Shown piece after piece: positions 9,116-17,968 of a DNA stretch of 64,000 nt. The notes beneath the pieces are model-generated. The model ran no database searches and was not told the DNA's origin. It saw only the letters and a program-made list of their open reading frames with translations. The stretch's first letter is position 1, and each line of letters begins with the position of its first letter. This DNA comes from Nitrospira japonica. GTDB lineage: Bacteria; Nitrospirota; Nitrospiria; Nitrospirales; Nitrospiraceae. Both the position numbers and the translations under genes were made by a program. Location of the stretch: NCBI RefSeq assembly GCF_900169565.1, contig NZ_LT828648.1, positions 3,942,501 to 4,006,500 on the forward strand, given 5' to 3'.

Positions 9116-10260
9116 CAATGACTCGTGCTCGGCGCCGACGATGCTGGGGGCCGCTGGAACAGTTTTGGAAAGAGGGTACGTAAATGATCGCTGATCAATA
9201 AACCAGCCAACCGGTGTCCCTCGACACTCCAATGGCCCATATCTATGTGAAACACATCTTCTCCGCGCTCATATGCTGCGCGGACTTCTCCGGCAATGTC
9301 TGGGAAAAATACAATGTCCGATTGATCGGAAATCATTTTGAACGCAGTGTCATATGGTTCGGCTTTCCAGCAAGAGAACGCCACGATTGGAACATCGCCG
9401 ACGCGCAATCTCGTCTTACGCACCAGCTCTCCAGTTACGCGCATGGCATGTTGAAATCCTTTGTGGGAAAGCCCCTCCTTGGCAATATCATCCTCTACGG
9501 TCTTTCCGGGATGCATAGCCAACAATCTATCCCAGCGGGAGAAAGTCCAGTGAAAGAACCGCGAATATCGCTGCGCCCACATGCGCAAGGACCCAGTCCA
9601 CGTTTTGGGGAGCAGATATTCGATGCGCCCGTCGACCCAATAAGGCCTTCTCCATCCGTTGTTGTTCATTGAACTGGCCATTTCCAACGCCGGGTCATTG
9701 TTGATGAAGTCATTGAGACAGAATTGCCACAAGATCAGTGAGGGATGGATCATGTCCACATAGCGATCAAGAATCATATATTCCTGAAGCGTCCCAAACC
9801 CGCCGGCACCATAAGCAAAAATCTCAGCGTTAAGTTCGCGCTTGATAATCGCAAAATACGTATCGCCATCGGACACTTGGCTCGCTTGAGTAAATGAATC
9901 ACCGATGACCAAAATGGTGGGCTTGCCCGATCGGAGATCACCAAACATCCTAAATCCATAATCATGCTGTGAACGCGTGACGGGATATCGCTTTCCATGC
10001 GACGTAGTCTCTGTAACTTCGTCATAGTACCCCGCCCTTGCACGCCAACCGAGCGTATCGTCCAAAACAAGCGACCAGGCAGGATTCCAATCCTCTTGTT
10101 CCAAGGATGCTCGAATCGGAATTCCATAGTCCCACCGCTGATACAGCCGAAAGACCACTTCCGCCGCAGCCAGGACAAACACGACAGAGAGAATGGGCAG
10201 CATCACGATGACAACTGTCTTCAGACTCGGGCTCAGTCTACGCAGAACTTTGCCTATCAC
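9115..10260 (-). CDS. SGNH/GDSL hydrolase-fold protein with N-terminal membrane anchor
   Basis: A 381-residue protein with one N-terminal transmembrane helix (about residues 14-34, VVIVMLPILSVVFVLAAAEV), then an SGNH fold: ILVIGDSFTQASQVSDGDTY contains block I (GDS), LWQFCLNDFINND carries the block III N, and HIDMGHWSVEGHRLAG carries the catalytic D-x-x-H near the C-terminus. Such proteins, like AlgX/AlgJ and WcaF-type partners, acylate or deacylate polysaccharides in the periplasm. The GTG at 10258-10260 is the longest start; MLPILSVV at residue 20 is an alternative. It is translationally coupled to the glycosidase-like lipoprotein downstream. No MBOAT acyltransferase is visible in the window. 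Confidence 0.75.
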   Translation of the reverse strand: MIGKVLRRLSPSLKTVVIVMLPILSVVFVLAAAEVVFRLYQRWDYGIPIRASLEQEDWNPAWSLVLDDTLGWRARAGYYDEVTETTSHGKRYPVTRSQHDYGFRMFGDLRSGKPTILVIGDSFTQASQVSDGDTYFAIIKRELNAEIFAYGAGGFGTLQEYMILDRYVDMIHPSLILWQFCLNDFINNDPALEMASSMNNNGWRRPYWVDGRIEYLLPKTWTGSLRMWAQRYSRFFHWTFSRWDRLLAMHPGKTVEDDIAKEGLSHKGFQHAMRVTGELVRKTRLRVGDVPIVAFSCWKAEPYDTAFKMISDQSDIVFFPDIAGEVRAAYERGEDVFHIDMGHWSVEGHRLAGLLISDHLRTLFPKLFQRPPASSAPSTSH

Positions 10261-10571
10261 TGGAGTTCTCGCGGACGCTCATCAAACGCTTGCTGCCGAT
10301 GTGGTTGAACGCGGGCCTCCGGATTACGCAGAAGGTTGTTATCAAACCTGTAGGACGGCACCGGCGGCCAGACAAAACCGCTCGCGATTCTATATTCGCG
10401 GCAGACGGCCTGACCAATGGTCATGTTCGTCGGATGTACGGAGGTAATGGACTCGACCTCGCGACTCACACGTTAAGGATCAGGCGCTTCGCCCTGTGGT
10501 CGCTTCAATTTGGAATGGTTATCGATGCTGGAGATAGGTTGCACCTAGACACGCACTGCGATACCCCTGAT
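10261..10571. other. Intergenic gap inside the EPS locus
   Basis: A 311-base stretch between the SGNH gene and the DUF5672 gene. On the minus strand it contains a 70-codon GTG-started reading frame (10257-10469) whose stop overlaps the SGNH start as GTGA, but the protein has no recognisable motif and an unconvincing composition. An imperfect hairpin lies at 10481-10496 without a following T-run. It may be a leader or a decayed gene; I see no firm feature. Confidence 0.4.
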
Positions 10572-11417
10572 TTATTTCAAAAGATAAGGCTCCCAAAACG
10601 CCCGGTCATATCGCGGCCAAGCATGGCATCCGAAGGGAAGTTGGTAGTTGTTCATTTGATAACAGAGTCTGGGCGCTACTTCGAATGCAAACCGAAGACC
10701 TACCTTGAAGGGAGCGACGTTAAACGGCGGATAGTATCGAGTCGCTTCATCGGCCCAGAAATAGTCCTCATTACCTTTTCCATCCGTCCGAAATGGCCAC
10801 TGCGCAAGCTCGTGCTTTACATTGTTAAAATACACGAGACGTTTGAGAAACTTACGGGGAAGATTTAACAATTGAGTAGGAAGTGGATGAGCCCGACAAA
10901 ACCCCTCCCAGTATTCATCCGGATCCACCCAGTGCCGATCCGAGTCAAATACTCTCAAAAAACTCTTGATCTTCCGCAACGATAATCCTCCGTTTCCGAC
11001 TCGCGACACTTCCACCCAAGGGGTCGCATCACACTTGATCCATGGGGGACCGATATAGTCAAATCCCTCTTCACACCACTTTAGCAACTGATCGGAAAAC
11101 ACAAGCGCGTCAAGATGATGGATGAGGATGTATTCATAGTCCGAAAACGAGTCGTAGAACATTGCGGAGAGCATCAATTTCGTATGCGCAACGATGCTTC
11201 CGAAATACCGATCGTCAAACCGTCGGATGCGTGACTCAGGAAAGTCGATGTCCAGGCTCTTAGGAGTCACAAAATATCGATCATACTTTCCGAGGAAGTG
11301 CACAAGTTGCTTGTAAGAAATTTCTTCGTCTACCGTGAATGTCGATCGATTCGACAGAGGAATGACCACAGCTACTTTCCTCTTCTCTTGATCTCCAAAA
11401 GGCTGGCCGAAATGCAT
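10572..11417 (-). CDS. DUF5672 family protein, putative glycosyltransferase
   Basis: A 281-residue protein matching the look of the DUF5672 family found in polysaccharide and LPS loci. Seen: KVAVVIPLSNR at the N-terminus, FGSIVAHTKLMLSAMFYDSF, YEYILIHHLDALVFSD (a D-x-x-V/F type donor-binding segment), FDYIGPPWIK, and VGNGGLSLRK, which parallels the acceptor region of GT-A enzymes. No signal peptide is present, so it should act in the cytoplasm. Family members are predicted glycosyltransferases but few have been tested. It lies 36 bases downstream of a GT2 gene on the same strand. Confidence 0.75.
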   Translation of the reverse strand: MHFGQPFGDQEKRKVAVVIPLSNRSTFTVDEEISYKQLVHFLGKYDRYFVTPKSLDIDFPESRIRRFDDRYFGSIVAHTKLMLSAMFYDSFSDYEYILIHHLDALVFSDQLLKWCEEGFDYIGPPWIKCDATPWVEVSRVGNGGLSLRKIKSFLRVFDSDRHWVDPDEYWEGFCRAHPLPTQLLNLPRKFLKRLVYFNNVKHELAQWPFRTDGKGNEDYFWADEATRYYPPFNVAPFKVGLRFAFEVAPRLCYQMNNYQLPFGCHAWPRYDRAFWEPYLLK

Positions 11418-11453
11418 TGGATGCCTACCGCAAGGAAAGAATGAGCGTCATCG

Positions 11454-12347
11454 TCATACGCCGGGGCGAAAAGGAAGCGGAAGCGGTGAAGTGTGAAACT
11501 TGAGGCTTCCGTGGAACACTCCAACCTGCCAACCGAAGTACCACATCCATCTATTCCAAGCCAGCTTGGTACGGACTTTCGGAAGCAACTCAAGTAACCG
11601 GATCCAGTTCTTCACATATTCTTTCCAGGCAACCACGCCCTTTCTTGTATCCACACTGTGGCGTTTCGAGAGCAAGACATTATAGAGAGCCCATTCGCGT
11701 ATCTGGTGAAATCTGGCTGTTGAACCAGGTCGACATCGGACGTGAATAACCGCTTCCGATACCCAGAATAACTGATAACCCGCCAACTGCACTCTAAAGC
11801 AATAGTCAGTATCTTGTAGAGCCGGAAAAGCCTCGTCAAATCCACCGATTTGATTATGAATCGCACGTTTGATACCCAAGGTCCCACCCCCGGCATGCTG
11901 AAGATAAGGCGGATACCAAGCTTTCTGAAGCCCATGGTGTTGCTCGTGATAGGCATGCTGCGTGGCCAGCGACGGTTCATTCAACTTGGTGAAATCCACA
12001 CGACATGCGACACAATCCATGCTCTCTAGGGCAGTTCCTATTGCCTTCAACCATCCCGCTCCCACCATATCATCAGCATCACAAAAGGCTATGGCATCGC
12101 CTTTTGCGGCGGCGACGCCGGTATTGCGAGCGTAGGATTTACCTCGTCGTTCATAGGCTTTGACGACTCGAAGACCCGGCACTTTTCCCAGGTATTGTTC
12201 GACAACTTCAACCGACTTGTCATCCGAGCGATTGTCAACGACGATGACCTCCCATGGCTCTGCCCAAGTCTCTCCAGCCAAGGCCTTGAGCAAATCGCCG
12301 ATGGTCGATGCCGCGTTGTAACAGGGAATGATGACGCTCAGTTTCAT
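11454..12347 (-). CDS. Glycosyltransferase family 2
   Basis: A 297-residue GT2 enzyme starting MKLSVIIPCYNAASTI at the ATG 12345-12347, chosen over an upstream start because it has a GAGGA ribosome site about seven bases ahead and begins exactly at the fold. VVDNRSDDKSVEVV and AFCDADD are the nucleotide and metal-binding motifs; FPALQDTDYCFRVQLAGY is the acceptor region and contains an ED-like pair. The organisation is that of cellular polysaccharide GT2 enzymes with a C-terminal extension of about 70 residues. Specificity unknown. Confidence 0.9.
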   Translation of the reverse strand: MKLSVIIPCYNAASTIGDLLKALAGETWAEPWEVIVVDNRSDDKSVEVVEQYLGKVPGLRVVKAYERRGKSYARNTGVAAAKGDAIAFCDADDMVGAGWLKAIGTALESMDCVACRVDFTKLNEPSLATQHAYHEQHHGLQKAWYPPYLQHAGGGTLGIKRAIHNQIGGFDEAFPALQDTDYCFRVQLAGYQLFWVSEAVIHVRCRPGSTARFHQIREWALYNVLLSKRHSVDTRKGVVAWKEYVKNWIRLLELLPKVRTKLAWNRWMWYFGWQVGVFHGSLKFHTSPLPLPFRPGV

Positions 12348-12459
12348 GACATCCTCAATTAGGGAAGAGCACATCCAAGACTCGTGGCATCGGCGGGATC
12401 ATCGTCCCTACTTTGTTTGGATGGAAATACAACCGTGGCAATTCCGGAGACATACAGTA

Positions 12460-13965
12460 TTATGTTGGGCGTTGTTTCCATAGGGATTGCACAACCGTGT
12501 TTGAACGACTTGCAGACTGTCGTTGAACATTCAACCGCTTGCCGACAATTTCCGCGACCACCTCATGGCCTCGCTCATTCCAATGATCATCATCTCGAAA
12601 ATACAATAGCTCATTTTCCGCATAAGAACGTAGTGCTTCCGACAAATTCACCACCCGAAAAGAGACCGCTCCCGCCTCTTCCGACACGGCCTCCAAAAAA
12701 TGAGCTCGATCAGAGGCTTGCGGGAAATCATCGAAGTAACTTCCGTAGAGTCTTGCATCACTCGGTGCTAGTAACATGACGACCTCAAATCCATGTTTCT
12801 TAGATAAGGCAGCCATGTCTTGAATCGTCCGATGTAGTGCTGACCGGTTCGGATGGCTAGCCACATATTCTCGAGTCGACTTCGCACGTTCAATCTGAAG
12901 CGGCGAAAACAGCTTGTATCCGAATCGGGGAGAACGGTAGAGGGGTGTGGCCAATTGTATCCCGTCGACCCAATACGCTCCTCCGCTTCGACCAGCACCC
13001 GACATCAAAAACGTTGCGCGCCCGGACCGAAAAATATCGACGACTGATTGATGCTTGATCACACGTGGAATCTTCCAGAGTCCAGAGAGAAGCGTGTTAT
13101 CCAAGACTTGAGTCATGGTGGACTCAGAAGTCGGACGAACGGTATCGTACGAGTCCTCCAAGTCGTTCCCTTCGAAAATTAGCCATAACAGGAGGCCATG
13201 ATCCAGACGGAGCTTTCCCTGGTCCAGTAAATGCTCCAACAATAAGTACTCCTGCCTTGGTGAGGAATCATGAATGCCAAGATTGTAAATAGTTTCTCCT
13301 AATGATCGTTCAAGATGTCCCACCCATGTTGCTTCCTCATTGACTCCCCACCCGAACGTAAATGAATCACCCAAGGCTACAATTCTCGCATTTCTCGCAT
13401 TATCAAACGCCTTTCCTCCTCGAAACCCATCCTCATTGATCGCAATTTTGACGTATTTTCTGGAAAGCACCGATTCCATCAGCGTCTTAGACTTAAGCAT
13501 GCTCGGTGTGTACATATCACCGAAGTGGAACCCTTCTACAACGCGACTGGGCTTATGAAGCCGATAGTTCTCATGATCTGGATAAAATAAATCAGGATAC
13601 AATTCGCCAACCCAGGAGTTACGATCGGATACCCGCGAGATTTCTCGGTCCCATCTTAATGGTTGTTGAGAACTAAGGTAGCCGCTGTAGGCCGTATCGA
13701 GGGCAAGCATTGCTCCGAGAATCGCGATCGCTCCACCACCAATCGCATAGGCCTCACGAGAGGAAAGAACCTGAGACTTCAACGTCCATTGACCAAGCGC
13801 CAAAATTAAACATACCCCCACAGCTGCTATCACTACGACGTCGCGGAGTCCAACGGATACGCCAACGATCGTTTCGTCTAGGATACTGACGAAAAGCCCA
13901 TAAGACCAAAGGAGTCCGACTGCGCATCCGATGGTCAAGAGCGGAAACACTTGCTTCTTGGGCAC
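12460..13965 (-). CDS. SGNH/GDSL hydrolase-fold protein with N-terminal membrane helices
   Basis: A 501-residue membrane protein with about three hydrophobic helices in the first 120 residues, then a periplasmic SGNH domain: ARIVALGDSFTFGWGVNEE (GDS block), NLGIHDSSPRQE (G/N blocks), LIFEGNDLEDSYDT (GND block) and YFRDDDHWNERGHEVVA, giving the D-x-x-H pair. All four catalytic blocks are intact, unlike many decayed copies. Likely adds or removes acyl groups on the EPS. Starts at a GTG (13963-13965) with an AGAGGGGA ribosome site. It is the second SGNH enzyme of the locus and is not closely similar to the one at 9115-10260. Confidence 0.8.
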   Translation of the reverse strand: MPKKQVFPLLTIGCAVGLLWSYGLFVSILDETIVGVSVGLRDVVVIAAVGVCLILALGQWTLKSQVLSSREAYAIGGGAIAILGAMLALDTAYSGYLSSQQPLRWDREISRVSDRNSWVGELYPDLFYPDHENYRLHKPSRVVEGFHFGDMYTPSMLKSKTLMESVLSRKYVKIAINEDGFRGGKAFDNARNARIVALGDSFTFGWGVNEEATWVGHLERSLGETIYNLGIHDSSPRQEYLLLEHLLDQGKLRLDHGLLLWLIFEGNDLEDSYDTVRPTSESTMTQVLDNTLLSGLWKIPRVIKHQSVVDIFRSGRATFLMSGAGRSGGAYWVDGIQLATPLYRSPRFGYKLFSPLQIERAKSTREYVASHPNRSALHRTIQDMAALSKKHGFEVVMLLAPSDARLYGSYFDDFPQASDRAHFLEAVSEEAGAVSFRVVNLSEALRSYAENELLYFRDDDHWNERGHEVVAEIVGKRLNVQRQSASRSNTVVQSLWKQRPT

Positions 13966-14011
13966 AAAATCCCCTCTGAAACGAAATTTCCAGGGAACAA
14001 TTTAACTATGG

Positions 14012-14740
14012 TCAGTAGACGAACTTCTTGAACCAAAATGTCCGGTATGGGCTCCCACGACGTAGCAGTTCTGGCACGGTGACAAAGTGATACCTACCAC
14101 TGAGCCGCTTGAGCGCCTCATCCAAGGCTTTCAGCATAAACTTACGATCGGCATGGGATTGTCGTTCGTGTTTTCGTTCACTAGCCGGCTTAGATTGATC
14201 GAACAGTGCATCGTGTAACAATACGACGCTTCCTGGCTGAAGCCATTCAACTAAACGATTAGCCATTAAAGACGCGTCTAGTTCATACCAATCTCCGACA
14301 TCAAAGCTCCAACCGACCACCTCATATCCCAGCCTAAACGCATCAAGACGCGCGGCCAAACTCTGCTCCCCGTAAGGCGGTCTGACTAGTGGTGATCCAT
14401 AGGGCGCTAGGGCCTCCTGACACGCAAGCATTTGGCGACGACGCTCAGAGCCAGTAAGACGACGAAATGAAGAGTGATCCCAGGAATGGCCGCCAATGGC
14501 ATGGCCGGCCTCCCCCACTCTTCTTACCAAGTCAGGATATTGCTTGGCGGCCTGTCCGACCATGAAAAAAGTAGCCTGCGCCCGATGACGATCCAGAACA
14601 TCCAAGACTTGGGGCGTAAATTCAGGATGTGGTCCGTCATCGAAGGTCAGTGCGGCTACTCGATCCTTCGTAACAACACTAGTGAGGCTACCGAGTATTT
14701 TTTTTATTTCAGCTTTTACTTGCGTGATCACAGGACGCAT
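14012..14740 (-). CDS. Polysaccharide deacetylase (NodB domain, CE4)
   Basis: A 242-residue CE4 deacetylase. All NodB motifs are visible: TFDDGPHPEFT (motif 1, metal-binding Asp), GGHSWDHSSF (motif 2, HxxxH-type His pair), RPPYGEQS (motif 3), VGWSFDVGDW (motif 4) and VVLLHDA (motif 5). It has no signal peptide or membrane helix, so it could act in the cytoplasm on a lipid-linked or nucleotide-linked N-acetyl sugar, as PIG-L-like or PgaB-like enzymes do at other sites. It differs from the second deacetylase at 27670-28560, which has the XrtA-associated pattern. Confidence 0.9.
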   Translation of the reverse strand: MRPVITQVKAEIKKILGSLTSVVTKDRVAALTFDDGPHPEFTPQVLDVLDRHRAQATFFMVGQAAKQYPDLVRRVGEAGHAIGGHSWDHSSFRRLTGSERRRQMLACQEALAPYGSPLVRPPYGEQSLAARLDAFRLGYEVVGWSFDVGDWYELDASLMANRLVEWLQPGSVVLLHDALFDQSKPASERKHERQSHADRKFMLKALDEALKRLSGRYHFVTVPELLRRGSPYRTFWFKKFVY

Positions 14741-14777
14741 ATCTCACCGGTCGACCGATACTTGGCCTTCGCCCTTC

Positions 14778-15791
14778 TCAGCGAAGATGCCGCAATATTC
14801 TCGTTGTCAGGGGACGCACAATTGTCGCCACTGACTCCGGACACCAGAGTCGGGCAAGTGACAACCAAACATACTCTACGCCCGGAGAGGTGGGATTATT
14901 GGTCACCAGCCCCCACAAGAAGCGTGACGCCCATATCTTTTGTCCTCGATCTCCCTCTTCTCGAGTACGCTCAGAAGCTATTCGCAGTTTATTTCTAATC
15001 TGCTGTTTCAGAAACGGCTTCACCTCTTCCGAACAAACCAAGAGGTGCCGCTTGCGCGCCGCAAGGCCGGATTGCACAAATCGAAAGAATTGCATTTGCA
15101 ACGGGCCGGAGATACTGGAGGTGTGACACCGATAACGTACTAGCGGCTTCTTGACAAGCACCGCTTTGAATTTTTCAGTGAGTCGAACATAGAAGTCATA
15201 GTCATCGGAGCGACACAGCGAAAACGGACCAACTACGCTTATCGCACTCGCTGGAATCATGACTTGCGAAGGAGTATCAATCATACAACCCCGCAATGTT
15301 CGGCGATAGATATCGGCTTCTAGAGCCTCCCCCTCTTCCATGGCTCCGCATAGGGAATCACCTTGGTCGTGAAACAGCGACGTGCCGAGAATTCTCCCAT
15401 TCTCATGATTAAATGAAACCCCGTCGACCGCGATAAGCCCCGCATGAGGAAAGCGCCGTGCGGTCTCGACTTGCACGGCAATCTTCTCGGGCTCCCACAG
15501 ATCGTCACCATCCAAGAATGCCAGGTACTCCCCCCTAGCGATGCGAATCCCCGTATTCCTTGCTGGACCTCCCTCGGCGTTATTCGCCAACCCTTGGTTG
15601 GTCTCATGTCGGATATAGGTGATTTGGTCTAGAAAGGGCTTGACGCGATCCGATGTGTCATCCGTCGATGCGTCGTCTACTACGATGATCTCGATATTTC
15701 GATAGGTTTGTGCCAAGACAGCGCGAATCGTATCCTGGATACACCATCCCAGATTGTAGGCGGAGACAATAACACTGACCAACGGTTCCAT
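14778..15791 (-). CDS. Glycosyltransferase family 2
   Basis: A 337-residue GT2 enzyme: LVSVIVSAYNLGWCIQDTI at the start, VVDDASTDDTSD for nucleotide binding, FLDGDDLWEPEK as the DxD motif, and CRSDDYDFYVRLTEKF near the acceptor. It follows the Gfo/Idh/MocA oxidoreductase gene by about 90 bases and precedes the cytoplasmic deacetylase gene. It is the most upstream of the GT2 genes in transcription order. Donor sugar unknown. Confidence 0.9.
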   Translation of the reverse strand: MEPLVSVIVSAYNLGWCIQDTIRAVLAQTYRNIEIIVVDDASTDDTSDRVKPFLDQITYIRHETNQGLANNAEGGPARNTGIRIARGEYLAFLDGDDLWEPEKIAVQVETARRFPHAGLIAVDGVSFNHENGRILGTSLFHDQGDSLCGAMEEGEALEADIYRRTLRGCMIDTPSQVMIPASAISVVGPFSLCRSDDYDFYVRLTEKFKAVLVKKPLVRYRCHTSSISGPLQMQFFRFVQSGLAARKRHLLVCSEEVKPFLKQQIRNKLRIASERTREEGDRGQKIWASRFLWGLVTNNPTSPGVEYVWLSLARLWCPESVATIVRPLTTRILRHLR

Positions 15792-15882
15792 TACTGTTAA
15801 TTCCTGGGTTACCTCTCGCCATCCATGTTCTACTGCTTTCCAAGCTGTGAACTGGCAGAAGTTCCATCCGACTCATTTTGAC

Positions 15883-16980
15883 TTAGTGATATCTCCTAAT
15901 CCGTACCCATGTCATGTCCGCCATGGCTTCTTCCACGGCTGCCACTCCCTCTTGGGCTGCGAGTCCTTCATAGAAGGAGGCGTCAACCTCGCCATCAAGC
16001 TTCCCGCGAAGACAGGCATCTACGAAGCTCCGCATCATTGCGCCCAAACAGTGCGGAGACTCATCGTCCGTTTTGTCTGGAAGGCATAACTCGTCCCACG
16101 TAGGTTTGCTTGGGGTGGATACTTTTAGCACATCCACCCCCCCCCTGCTCAATGAGGCCCGCAAAGCTCCTTCGTCTCCAATCACTTCAACAAAACTTCT
16201 TTCTGCCAGCGGGGGGGTCACTCGACTTCCAAACCACTGCCCTCGCACTCCGCTTTCGTGGACAAACCAAGCCGAGGCGAAATCATCCGTTTCGACCTCC
16301 TCTTGTATAAGAGGCCCGACATTCCTACGATGACGCGGGATCATCTTCGAGAACCCCGTAACGGACTCAATCGGACCGAGCACAAAGGACACAAGGTCGA
16401 ACAGGTGAGGTCCAACATCGTAGAGAACACCCCCCCCCGCCAGATCTAGTTTGTCACGAAAGCCCGCACTGAACGACGGGTGTAAGCCGTCCCAGCAGTC
16501 ATAGTGCGCGCGCACATAGTGCGGCACTCCAATGTCTCCCTGATATATTCTCCGCCGAAGCTCGCGAATCCCGTGGAGGTACCGATATGTAAATGCAACC
16601 TGATGGACCTTTCCGCTCGCTTCGGCAACTCGGACCATTTCGCAGGCATCTGATAGATTTGTGGCCAACGGCTTTTCACAGAACACATGCTTTCCGGAAG
16701 CCAATGCGAGACAAGCTTGCTCGGCATGAAAGCTATTCGGCGTCACGATGGTCACGGCATCGATGTCGGAACGACTGAGCAATTCTCGATAGTCCGTTGA
16801 AATGATAGGAATACTGAACCGGTCGGCTAGGTATTGAGCACGGTCTTTTCGCCTGCCACAAATCGCACGGACTTCTGCTTGTGGATGGGATTGGAGACCA
16901 GGCACATGACAAGTTTCGGCGAATGCCCCAGTCCCTAAAACTGCAACCCGTAATCTGCTCCCAGTATGTTGATGCGACAT
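15883..16980 (-). CDS. Gfo/Idh/MocA family oxidoreductase
   Basis: A 365-residue NAD(P)-dependent sugar oxidoreductase. VAVLGTGAFAETCHVPGL gives the GxGxxA Rossmann loop, and KHVFCEKPLATNL contains the signature EKP; the C-terminal half is the GFO/IDH beta-sheet domain with YDVGPHLFDLVSF (catalytic His region). Members oxidise or reduce nucleotide sugars, for example WlbA in UDP-GlcNAc uronic acid modification. It may make the uronic acid or keto sugar used by the neighbouring TupA-like ligase. The gene carries two nine-G tracts in its coding strand (16137-16145 and 16430-16438); slippage there would break the frame. Confidence 0.9.
   Translation of the reverse strand: MSHQHTGSRLRVAVLGTGAFAETCHVPGLQSHPQAEVRAICGRRKDRAQYLADRFSIPIISTDYRELLSRSDIDAVTIVTPNSFHAEQACLALASGKHVFCEKPLATNLSDACEMVRVAEASGKVHQVAFTYRYLHGIRELRRRIYQGDIGVPHYVRAHYDCWDGLHPSFSAGFRDKLDLAGGGVLYDVGPHLFDLVSFVLGPIESVTGFSKMIPRHRRNVGPLIQEEVETDDFASAWFVHESGVRGQWFGSRVTPPLAERSFVEVIGDEGALRASLSRGGVDVLKVSTPSKPTWDELCLPDKTDDESPHCLGAMMRSFVDACLRGKLDGEVDASFYEGLAAQEGVAAVEEAMADMTWVRIRRYH
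16137..16145 (-). repeat. Nine-base G tract (C9 on plus strand) in oxidoreductase gene
   Basis: C9 on the plus strand, G9 in the coding strand, encoding the Arg-Gly-Gly-Val part of the oxidoreductase. Homopolymers of this length are prone to slipped-strand mispairing. The tract is read in frame in this sequence. Confidence 0.9.
16430..16438 (-). repeat. Second nine-base G tract in oxidoreductase gene
   Basis: Another C9 (plus strand) tract 285 bases from the first, in the same gene, at the Ala-Gly-Gly-Gly-Val segment. A one-base change in either tract would shift the frame. Confidence 0.9.
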
Positions 16981-16999
16981 GAGAGTCTAACCACTCGGC

Positions 17000-17932
17000 T
17001 TAAGCACCAGGTTCGGAGGGATTGAACACCAGTTCCCCTTCTATCCCGCTGCCGTCATCATACAATGCGATCAGGCTGTCGGGAATATGCGAGAAATCAG
17101 TCCCTCGCAAGTAGTCTCTCATGGTCGTTCCCGTACATTCTTCGTCGACGGATGGAGCACCTTGCTTTTTCCTGACATCGTCTTCGTGCACGATCCTAAA
17201 ATCTATACTAAATCTCGTCTTTCCGGATGTATTTGGAACGCTCGAATGCATTTGCGCACCGGAAAACATGATTATCCCGCCCGCGGGCACAATGAGACGG
17301 ATCTGAGGATCCAGATCCAACGCTTCAGTTGATTTGGGCAATGGCCGTGGGTCTTCTTTTAGGAATCTTGCGACATGGGCTCCGCGATTCTGCTGGTTCC
17401 AGAGGTAGTAGTTATATCCCTTGGAACTGTTCTTAACCGGTCGGTTCCAATATCGAGGATGAAATGCCATGGCGTTGTCTGCTTGAATGCCATAAATCGG
17501 AATCCACCAGTTGATCTGGCAAGACGGCGCGGAATACCACGTGTCGCGGTGAGGATGCCACGCATAGGCAATGCCGGTGGTCAGATAGTTGTCGCTGGTT
17601 GAACTGCGCATCTTCGGAACATCAAAATAGGTTTTCTCCAGGTCACATCCCATCTCTCTGAACAAATTATGAATGAGTCGTTTTGACTCGGGATGATGAA
17701 TAAAACCCGGCTTCAACTTAATCAATACCTCGGCGTATTGCTCAACGGACATTTCATACTGGGCCAGTTCGGGATTTAGCGGAGCAAATGCCTCCTCAAT
17801 CAGTTTCCTGGCAAAATTGACAAATGCCAAGGAGCTTGGACGAGGAGAATAGACAAACAGCTGGCCTTCGAAGAGAAGCTCTCGGCGCCGGTCATCTGAA
17901 AACATCGGATCATAATAGACGGTGTTATTCAT
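17000..17932 (-). CDS. Phytanoyl-CoA dioxygenase-like 2OG-Fe(II) oxygenase
   Basis: A 310-residue protein with a plausible 2-oxoglutarate oxygenase triad: HPHRDTWYS supplies the HxD pair (about residue 126), QMHSSVPN the distal His (about residue 232), and TRFSIDFRIV the 2OG-binding Arg. The jelly-roll-like strand pattern between them fits the phytanoyl-CoA hydroxylase-like group. Likely hydroxylates a small-molecule, perhaps sugar-linked, substrate for the EPS. Located between the oxidoreductase and the ATP-grasp gene with gaps of 19 and 36 bases, so it is probably in their operon. Substrate is not predictable. Confidence 0.72.
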   Translation of the reverse strand: MNNTVYYDPMFSDDRRRELLFEGQLFVYSPRPSSLAFVNFARKLIEEAFAPLNPELAQYEMSVEQYAEVLIKLKPGFIHHPESKRLIHNLFREMGCDLEKTYFDVPKMRSSTSDNYLTTGIAYAWHPHRDTWYSAPSCQINWWIPIYGIQADNAMAFHPRYWNRPVKNSSKGYNYYLWNQQNRGAHVARFLKEDPRPLPKSTEALDLDPQIRLIVPAGGIIMFSGAQMHSSVPNTSGKTRFSIDFRIVHEDDVRKKQGAPSVDEECTGTTMRDYLRGTDFSHIPDSLIALYDDGSGIEGELVFNPSEPGA

Positions 17933-17968
17933 GATCGCCTCTTGCCCCCTTTTCAGCCCTAATAGCGG

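Noticed and set aside
10257-10469. 70-codon minus-strand frame before the SGNH gene, ending in a GTGA overlap.
   Set aside because: No ribosome site, motif or recognisable family, and composition looks non-coding; kept only in the intergenic note.
10481-10496. CAGGCG/CGCCCTG imperfect hairpin, a possible terminator inside the EPS locus.
   Set aside because: One-base bulge and no T-run on the minus strand; not a convincing terminator.
11425-11431. A GCGGTAG sequence (minus strand) ahead of the DUF5672 gene, similar to the ops core.
   Set aside because: Only seven bases match, the flanking bases do not fit GGCGGTAGC, and it lies within the operon rather than in a leader; probably chance.
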